Shown here in pieces: positions 18,113-25,371 of a stretch of DNA of 25,371 nucleotides. Under the pieces are notes generated by a model. That model was not told the DNA's origin and did not search any database. It worked only from the letters and a program-made list of their open reading frames with translations. The stretch's first letter is position 1. Each line of letters begins with the position of its first letter. The stretch is from Entrophospora sp. SA101 (taxonomy: Eukaryota > Glomeromycota > Glomeromycetes > Entrophosporales > Entrophosporaceae), in the NCBI GenBank assembly GCA_958430865.1, contig CAUDNR010000536.1:4439-29809 (forward strand), given 5' to 3'. The translations under genes were made by a program, and so were the position numbers.

Positions 18113-19565
18113 ACTACTCTGCCTAGATATTTTTTAACTTTTTTGTTTCAGTGCTATTGCCATCTCTGATGATATTCAGATTTTCAGTCACAAGATGCAA
18201 CTCATACCTATGAATAATTGCCTTGTAAACTTGTTGAATAAATGAAAAAATTAAATATCCAATTCCAAAATTTGTCTTTAAAATGTTGTTCAAAACATAT
18301 ATTGCCCCCATGGGTATCCACTCTATCATCCATACATTCAGAAGTCATCAACAGAGTTTCATTATCAAGATTTCATGTAGTTAAAAAATAATCATTAACT
18401 ACTTAAAGTATAACAATTTTCCCCATTACTTCATCCAAGCTGGCCAGGTCCTCTGCCACAGCTCTTTTGATATCTGATTTGACAAGTGAAAGAATATTAT
18501 TTATTGAATTATTAGTGTTGATTTCTCATTAACTTTAATGTCTGGATTTAATGTTCTTACATTTCCTCATTTTTCTTGAGAAAATTCACCTTGCCTTTTT
18601 AGTAAGACAACTATACTTGCTACCCAAAGTGTATAGTCAAAATTTCAAATCCCAAATAGGGTAAAAACTATTTGGGGCTTTTGAGGTGTAAAATTTCCCC
18701 CCAAAAATACAGAGAAACTAGTACAAATTTAGTAATTTATACAAGATACATTCCAAATTCGTATCTAAATGTGTCATTTCATAAAATTCAAGGGTTTAGG
18801 ATTTGGTACAACTCCCACATATATAAAAAGTATTGTATATTAATAAGCTCAAGTTGAAGTGACATTGATTTATGAATCAGAAAGTTACAAACAACATTAA
18901 AGATATGAGGGAGCAAGGTATAAAAAAGCAATGAAAAAAGTTCAAATATACAAGGCTCCTTAACATTGTCATGATCTTTATCACCATCATTATAATCTTT
19001 TTTTCAGCTACCTTTCCATTTGATTAGTATCCGAAGCAGCAGATCTGTAAGTTCTTGCATTGAAATTGTACTTTTACAGTAATCATGATTTAATTATTGT
19101 GACCTTTCTTTTTTTTTTGTTCTTTCCTTTCTATTATTATTGTACATGATTAAATAAATCTCAGAGAGAAAGTCAAGGTGAAAGTATAGGTTAGTGAGAG
19201 CCTGTGATTCTGGATGGAATAAATAATGGATCAAAAAAAGTAAAAACCTATTATGTACTATTATATATAGCATTTAATAAAAAATTTTACATTTTTAGGG
19301 AGAAGCTTGTGCATGGATATTTAGGTGAATCTATGATTTAGAATGAATAGAACCAGCTGTTGAATTAGGTTTAGAAACTAGTATTTCGGTTGTAAGTTTG
19401 TTCAACATTAAACATGTAAATTTTGTTGTCTGATTGATTTGGAAATTTATTATAAGCCAATATAGAGATTGTATTGGAAAAAGAATATATACATGTATTT
19501 TATTGTAAGGATTGAATTTTGATATTTTTTGACATAAATTTTATAAAAACATAGTTTAAAAAAAA
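18113..19565. other. Intergenic, no gene recognised
   Basis: AT-rich with scattered short frames (for example 18123-18329 minus and 18672-18857 plus) that lack domain content, splice support or unusual composition. The 3' untranslated region of gene C presumably lies just below 19566. Confidence 0.4.
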
Positions 19566-21192
19566 TCATTCATTCTTCTTTACTAATTCATAGACTTCAA
19601 ATTCTTCTAATGTTAAAAAATCAAATATATCCTTATTTATAAAATTCAAATTATTTTCATAAGGATTATAATTGCAATCAAAGCGATAATAAAAATAAGG
19701 ACCCTTATCAATGCTATTACATAATGCAAAATTGTAAAAACTTACAGTAGATTCATGAAATGTTAGTTCATTTAGAATTATACTAAATTTTCGTTTACTG
19801 TGCCATATTGCATTATTTGGATTTTTGACTCTACTTATTATTGAATTCATTGTTTGATTTTCATTGATTTTAAAAATAAAACTTTTATTTGTTTTAATAA
19901 AATATTCCTGATCTGGAGACCTTCCTTTAATATTCCAACAAACAGGATTATAACCACCAATTAATTCTCCTGTTTCTTTAATTTTCACAATTGCTATAGT
20001 CTGTTCTATATCATAACATTTTTTCTCAAAGACTGATCTAGAAAACCCATCTTGAGTTCCACTGAGAATTAATTTAAATTCATAAGGTAAAGTATTTGCA
20101 TTATATGAGTCTTTTGTCTCATCAATCCAGCTAGAAATTAAACATATTTTTTTAAAATTTAATAAATTTCCTCTTGCTCTTGGACCTTTTTGAAGTAGTA
20201 ATTTTGGTTTCCAATCAACACAGAGATAATATTGAAGAAGTTCTTTATATAGTTCTTTATCAAAAGATTTTTTAAATGGTGTAATTTTATCATGAAAATC
20301 AATTGGAGAGATATGATTGAATCTTATCAATGGAATAATATCTACTAATATATTTTTTAATATGATAAAATCATCTTTGTTCCACTCTGAAATATATTTG
20401 TTTAATTTTTTGTTTTGTCCTATACCCCATTGAATAACAAAATTCCAAATGTCAATTTCTCTTATTTCCAAATCATTTCTTTTTAATATAGATATAAGAA
20501 TAGATATGTCAATATTATTAAAATCATCAGATTTTAAAAATAGTTGAGGATTGTCATAAATTAATTCATCAAAATGATCTTGAAGTAATTTGTAATTTGA
20601 TGAAATTTTATGAACATAAGCTAAATTATGTTGAACCCAATCTTTTTTTTCAACTATTAAATGATTTTGTAAATCATCAATTAATTCACTAAAATTTAAT
20701 TCATCACATGCTTCAAGAAGTTCAAGAATTTCTTCTGGAGTCATGTTATCTATATTCATAATTCCATTGTAAATATATCTTTTAAAATTAAAAAATTAAA
20801 AAATTAAAATTTTTTTTACAAAAAATTATTACACATGTTATAATTAATTAATTAATAAATAATTCTTACATCAAAATAACTTCAAATACTTTTGGAGAAA
20901 TATTTTTTTTTTCAAACAAAATAATATTACCATCATCAGATTTTTTAACCCAATTATTTGAAAAAGCAGCTTTAAAATATGAAGATCTTGCTTTTAAAAT
21001 AGTAGAATGAGCTTTAAAAGTTTTAACATCCAGACCTTCTCCAATTTTAATTTCTACATCATAATAGTCTGTTTCAATTAGCAACTTTGTTAAATCATTT
21101 AGAAGTTTACTAGTATAGTTTAATGATAGAGCATCTTTATTTGAATTTATAAGTTTGTCAAATAATGAACTTATATTCTCTAATGTTGACAT
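19566..21192 (-). CDS. BTB-BACK-TLDc protein (gene C), intact, 511 residues
   Basis: Two exons, 21192-20870 and 20778-19566, with a 91-nt GT...AG intron (20869-20779); the join gives VILIYIYNGIMN, the same position as in the other two BTB genes. BTB is at about residues 40-140 (YDVEIKIGEGLDVKTFKAHS), BACK at about 150-265, TLDc at about 316-508 (SSWIDE, GTQDGFSRSVFEKKC, LIGGYNPVCW, and a closing EEFEVYEL). Unlike copy A it has a complete TLDc end and no tail. Function is likely a Cullin-3 adaptor or a TLDc-linked stress factor, by family only. It diverges strongly in sequence from copies A and B, so it is an older paralogue. The start is the first Met of a frame that has no upstream extension. 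Confidence 0.9.
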
Positions 21193-21506
21193 TTTTGAAA
21201 GAATTTATTTTTCTTGAAAAAAATAATAATAATAATAAAAATTTATTAATTTATTAATTAACAATCCTGTAATAAAAATACTCGAAAATCCTGTTTTGAC
21301 ACAGGAAATTTACATAGTAATAAAACGTGATATTTCGAGTTTTGTGTAACAAAATTGTCGTCTTCAATAAGCAACGTTTACTTATATGTTTTTCCAATCC
21401 TAAGTAAGTAGTGAGGATCTATATAATACGAATAAAAAAAAGTATTAAAATATTTTTTTTTTACAAACCAAAATTTGTTTCATTTTCTATTTTATGAATG
21501 AAATCA
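21193..21506. promoter_or_regulatory. Upstream region of gene C
   Basis: AT-rich, with a (AAT)n run at about 21223-21238 and a CCTGT...ACAGG inverted pair at about 21290-21305. The promoter role is inferred from position only. Confidence 0.3.
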
Positions 21507-22150
21507 TTAACAATTGGAAGAGTTTTTATTATTATATATTAATTATATAAATTGGGTAAATTATAATTTATTTTTAATGCTGAAATTTATTATATATATA
21601 TTTTTTAACGTGAAATGAGTATTTCTCTATTATTTAATATACCTATTTAATTATAAGAAATACAAACAAAACAGGATTAGTAGATATATTATTCTGCAAA
21701 TAACTAGATCATCCGGAATTCTATAGATAACCTTAATATTTGTATTTTAATTAGCATTAAATAGATTTTAGTTCATAAAAAAAATTTGGGAGCATTTCTC
21801 CAAACGTGGTGAATGTCAAAATTGCGGAATGATACACACACGGCTTTGCCTACATGGATCTCATTTAACGTGATACATGCAAACGTTCTTGACCTGTCAT
21901 AGAAAAACATTGTATGATTTGGTCACGAAGTGTCAGTTTTATGGATGAACTTATTTATTAACAATTGGATGAGTCTTTTATTATCAGTTTGTTGATTATA
22001 TATATAACTAAAGGTAAATTAAGAATCTGTTTTAATGCCAAAATTTGTTATATTACTAATATATTACCCTGCATATAATTAGATATTTAGAAGTAATATT
22101 TTAACATTTTAACGACATTTAAATTGGCATTAAAATCAATTCAATAAAAT
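21507..22150. repeat. Diverged direct repeats flanking a BED-finger fragment
   Basis: 21507-21770 and 21959-22150 share a chain of matching blocks in the same order: ATTAACAATTGGA(A/T)GAGT, TTAATGC(T/C)(G/A)AAATTT(A/G)TTATAT, ATATATTA(T/C)(T/C)CTGCA(A/T)ATAA, and a final GCATTAAA. They surround the BED-like fragment at 21772-21873. They could be old duplicated flanks or element ends. Confidence 0.5.
21772..21873 (+). pseudogene. BED-type zinc finger fragment, hAT transposase relic
   Basis: After a TTTTAG the frame reads IWEHFSKRGECQNCGMIHTR then LCLHGSHLT and stops (TGA at 21871-21873). A Trp-x-x-Phe start, C-x2-C and later His residues are the hallmark order of the BED finger found at the N-terminus of hAT transposases. 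It is only about 33 codons and lies on the strand opposite to the hAT-like tail of copy B, so it is not simply the missing half of that piece. Confidence 0.45.
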
Positions 22151-22256
22151 TTGATCACAGTGTGTAAAATTCAGCGGGAGGGCGTAACGTTACACAATCC
22201 ACGTGCACACATATTTTTTAGAAATTTTTAATTTAATTATTATAATGAATATTGTA

Positions 22257-23626
22257 TTATCCTTCTTGTTTTTTACTTTTCCAATGCTCTAGTGCTTTTA
22301 AAAAAATCAAAAATTTCAATTTGTGGTCCATTATTAAATGATCATCTAATGTGTTTACATTCATTTGTTTTCTCATATTGTTTTTAATTAACTTTGTTTG
22401 AGAAAATCTTCTTTTTACATGAGCATTAGAAATGGGTATAGTTGTACTAAATAACAATTTAAAAGTGAATGGTAAATTCTTGGTGTTGTTATAAAAATAT
22501 TGATCTTTCTTGTCGATCCAACTTGAAATTATTCTAATATGCTTTAATTTAAGAATTTCTGAATCAAATTCAAATTTTTTGGAAGGCAGGAACTTAATAC
22601 TACTATTATTACCATTATTATTGCTATTAATACTACTGTTATTATTACTATTGCTATTATTATTATTGTCACTATTATGATCATTATTAAATTGCATTGA
22701 TGCAGGGTCTAATATACAACCCAATATTTCAAAAAATGTTTGTTTGTCAAATAGCCGTTCAAATGGTAAAACTTTATTTTTAAACCCTGGTCCATTAATA
22801 TCTATCCATCTAATTAGTGGTATACAATCTTTGATGATTTCTTTGATCTCTTCAAAATTTTCAATTGTCCAATTTTTCAAATCACAAATTTCCAATGTAC
22901 TAACTGAACCTTTTGAAATTCCCCATCGAACCAAATACTCCCAAATCTTAAGTTCATCATCCAATATAAAATCATCTCTCCTAAGTATAAGTAACATTAA
23001 ATCTTTATCTATATTCAAATGTCTTTTAGAATTAAATAATAAATTTGGATCTTTGCAGATTAGTTGAAGACATTTATCACTCAGAGATGAGCATGTCTCA
23101 TGATTATAAATGATCTCTAGTATTTCAATTGGATCATGTTGTAGAATGATTGATTGATTTTGAAGTAAATATGTTTGTATATGACTTATCAATTTTGTTA
23201 GTTGAAATTCATCCGATGCTACAAGAATATTGATCAATTCCATTGTATTATGTTCTACCAAATCAATATCACCCGTATATAAATACCTTTTTTTTTTTTT
23301 CAAAAAATAAAAATCAATAAATAAAATTAAAAAAAATTTTTTTATTTCACATTAATAATTTTAACCATTTACTTTAACAATGCTTGAAAAATATTTGAAG
23401 AAATATTTGGTTTCCTAAATCTAATTATGCCGTTTTCACGCTTTATCCAAGTTTCAGATAAAGCGACTTGAAAATAAGGTGAACGAGCACTCAAAATGAT
23501 TGAGTGTGCTTTGAAATTTTTTACATTTGCACCTTCACCAACACTTATAATCATATCATAATTCTTTCCTATTTCAAGAATTTGTCCTATATCGCAAGAA
23601 AGATCTTTGTGAAAAGCAGAATCCAT
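22257..23626 (-). CDS. Chimeric BTB-BACK gene (copy B) ending in a hAT-like C-terminus, 427 residues
   Basis: Two exons, 23626-23373 and 23286-22257, with the same 86-nt intron as copy A. Residues 1-367 match copy A: BTB, BACK, Asn/Ser linker and the first 35 or so residues of TLDc. At base 22439 (residue 368) the sequence leaves copy A and continues in frame for 60 residues: IPISNAHVKRRFSQTKLIKN and onward (M-N-V-N-T-L-D-D-H-L), ending WKSKKQEG. The S-N-A-x-V-x-R-x-F-S...IK...R...M...TL pattern is that of the hAT dimerisation region (Dimer_Tnp_hAT). The TLDc is therefore broken. It may be expressed, because the promoter region was copied too, and would keep BTB-BACK. Alternatively it is a by-product of duplication without function. 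Confidence 0.8.
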
Positions 23627-24035
23627 TATTATTTTTTTTCTTAATAATAATTTTTCTCAACATTAATTATTATGCACCCCCCCTTATTTTCACATTAAAT
23701 ATGTAGATAGTTATAATTTCTCTTTCAAAAAAATTATAAATTTATAAAACTTTGTAATTTAAACAATAAAGTATCCAATGTTTATATTTACGTGTTTTTA
23801 ATTATAGGATGATTTGAATTGTTGAATTTGATATTGCCAAAATGCTCAAGTTTTTTAAATGTTTGACGTAATAACAACATAGCAACTTGTTCACGAAATT
23901 AAAAGCGTTGTATAAAGAACTCAGTATTCAATGAATCAATATTCAATGAATCAATATTTCAATGAATCAATGATGCTGAATGCTGATTACTGAGTAGCTG
24001 AGAAACTACTTTTTTAAAACATAATTTTTGGGGAA
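22439..24035. repeat. Segmental duplication, copy B
   Basis: Counterpart of 2206-3802, same orientation, offset 20233. The proximal junction shares only TA with copy A (TCTA|GTTG versus TATA|GTTG); the distal junction shares GGGGAA. No target-site duplication or terminal repeat is seen at the borders. Confidence 0.95.
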
Positions 24036-24361
24036 GCATGAGGTTAAAATTTCAAGGTGTTTGTTATTGAAAATGCTTTTTGAATGTCTGGGTATTGATT
24101 CATGAAAATGATCATCGCCTTTAAAAAAGATTAAAGATGAACTCGAATTCAACCATGTAAACTATTGCTATTACCCATGTCAATGTTGTGGATTAGATGA
24201 TCTGCCTTTTGTTGCTGTGTTCAACCAAACCAAGTAAAACTGGGGTTTGAAATTGTACTTTGAAAATCCGGTTTTTCCAATTTGCTCTTAAAAATCTCTT
24301 AATTTAACCAAAAAAAAGACCAAGTTCTTATGAATTATTATCAATTTTATATTATTAGCAT
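24036..24361. other. Unassigned DNA between the duplication and the kinase-tail remnant
   Basis: Several short open stretches occur (for example CYYPCQCCGLDDLPF near 24165-24210), but no domain could be named. Confidence 0.3.
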
Positions 24362-24586
24362 AAGGAAATCGAAGATAAAAAAGACACTGAATTCACCCAA
24401 CAACTGCAAGAAGTGGAAACCTACAACCAAAACTTGCCCCAAGAAGTTAGATATCCTAAATATGAAATTCATCCCCAAGCTATTTACACTAGTCGCTTAA
24501 TAAATACTCCTTGTGAAGGTTGGATGTTCTTCAATACCATAAGGCATGGAAAGCTGTCAAACTCACTATGGATAAAGCTTCTGTAA
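24362..24586 (+). pseudogene. C-terminal tail fragment of a Rhizophagus-type protein kinase family
   Basis: A frame opens after ATTATTAG and reads KEIEDKKDTEFTQQLQEVET, then YNQNLPQEVRYPKYEIHPQA and IYTSRLIN. The E-x-Y/I-N...YxxHPxAxYTSRLLN pattern is the usual end of many kinase-like proteins in Rhizophagus; I recall this from family knowledge and did not search. No kinase catalytic core (HRD, DFG) is found upstream in the window. After RLIN the frame runs on to a stop at 24584-24586 without resemblance. Treated as a remnant. Confidence 0.5.
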
Positions 24587-24714
24587 CAAGAACAATTGAA
24601 AAACAAATACATTATATAACTATTCATGGTCCAGGAAATGAGAAACAGAATGCAATACATTTCCAGAAACAATTCGAAGTATAAAATTTCTTTGGATAGC
24701 TTTGTTACATTTAT

Positions 24715-24810
24715 GCAGCTACCCATGGGACTACATCTCTGCATGGATATAGACCACACCTCCGCTGCAGGCTGTAGCTACCCATGGGACTACTTCTCCA
24801 CATGGTTATA
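24715..24810. repeat. Two direct copies of a 37-bp block, 59 bp apart
   Basis: 24715-24751 and 24774-24810 share G(C/T)AGCTACCCATGGGACTAC then (A/T)TCTC(T/C)(G/A)CATGG(A/T)TATA. Copies differ at about five positions. Each has the CCATGG palindrome. The block is GC-richer than its surroundings. Confidence 0.8.
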
Positions 24811-25371
24811 AACTATACAGCCAGCTTTTAACTGTTAATAAAATTGAAATTTGAACAGAAATATTTTCGTTTTCCAAAAAAATGAATGATAAATGGTTGT
24901 GGTAATTTTATGTCACCGTATCGTGTAAATCTCAATTGTTATCTGCTTGTCATGATTTGTGTAACTGAAAAACTTATCTGTTTTGGTTCAAAACGTCGGG
25001 GTTGAGCGAAACAGATATTTGACCAAAAGGAAATCGTGTTTCGCTTTAGATGTTTTTTGTGTGGTGTCAACCGCTGTCTACCGTTAGTTATTCGTCTTGC
25101 TCCGACGTTTCGGACTGTTCAAAATGACCAAAAACTGATGGTCTTGTCTTGGAACCTTTACCTTGGATCGTCAAAGGCTTGTCGCACAACGTGTTAGTGA
25201 TATTTTCTGGTCACGAGACTGGGGTTCAAAAACGTTTTATTTCGTTTTGTCGATTTAAAAAAAATGATCGATAAACAAAACAGTATTTGCAAATTTTTTT
25301 TGATTGTTCGTGTTGAATTAAAATTTTTTTTTGGATTTTGACCATTTGAGAGAGATAGTGGGTGATCTGGA
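24811..25371. other. Window end: higher-GC intergenic or 5' flank of a gene outside
   Basis: From about 24980 to 25240 the DNA is clearly less AT-rich, with an AACGTCGG (about 24990) and CCGACGTT (about 25102) inverted pair and several CGTTT/CGAAAC motifs. No frame longer than background with recognisable content. It could be a promoter of a gene beyond the edge, or part of an element. Confidence 0.3.

Noticed and set aside
1..25371. tRNA or rRNA genes
   Set aside because: No B-box-like GGTTCGAATCC with a matching acceptor stem and no conserved rRNA segment was seen on either strand by eye; a covariance-model scan would be needed to exclude them.

Overview
The window looks like nuclear DNA of an arbuscular mycorrhizal fungus (Glomeromycotina, most likely Rhizophagus or a close relative). 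This is an inference from content, not a database match. The DNA is very AT-rich, introns are short (70-115 nt, GT...AG), trinucleotide runs are common, BTB-BACK-TLDc genes occur three times, and there are pieces of families that are large in these genomes: an LRR protein, a kinase C-terminal tail, a Fanzor-type nuclease and hAT transposons.

Layout. (1) 1-3393, minus strand: a BTB-BACK-TLDc gene (copy A) with a very long disordered tail that leaves the window inside nine copies of a 24-bp/8-residue repeat. (2) 3394-8243: no convincing intact gene; it holds an ATTCGAAT-rich repeat field, an (AAC)n run, a decayed LRR fragment, two inverted repeats and a strongly folding hairpin region at 6405-6545. 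(3) 8244-13406, minus strand: a 15-exon hybrid histidine kinase of 1280 residues (my reconstruction) with an ethylene-receptor transmembrane domain, GAF, DHp, HATPase and receiver. It includes a 4-nt micro-exon and a GC-AG intron, both needed to keep the receiver in frame. (4) 13407-19565: mostly intergenic, with a decayed Fanzor2-like nuclease at 15779-16679 and several diverged repeats. (5) 19566-21192, minus strand: an intact BTB-BACK-TLDc gene (gene C). (6) 21193-22256: hAT-like BED finger fragment between diverged direct repeats. (7) 22257-23626, minus strand: a second BTB-BACK gene (copy B). Its promoter, first exon and most of exon 2 are a nearly identical copy of copy A (2206-3802 versus 22439-24035, constant offset 20233), but after the breakpoint it reads in frame into what looks like a hAT transposase C-terminus. 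(8) 24036-25371: kinase-tail remnant, a short duplicated block and unassigned DNA.

How it fits together. The kinase is built as a membrane sensor whose Cu(I)/ethylene-binding residues are all present and whose cytosolic modules would feed a His-to-Asp phosphorelay. The three BTB genes are separate from it in function and show local duplication, divergence and chimera formation. The Fanzor and hAT remnants show that mobile elements have reshaped the region. Exon borders were set by reading frame, splice consensus and domain continuity; none is backed by transcripts here.
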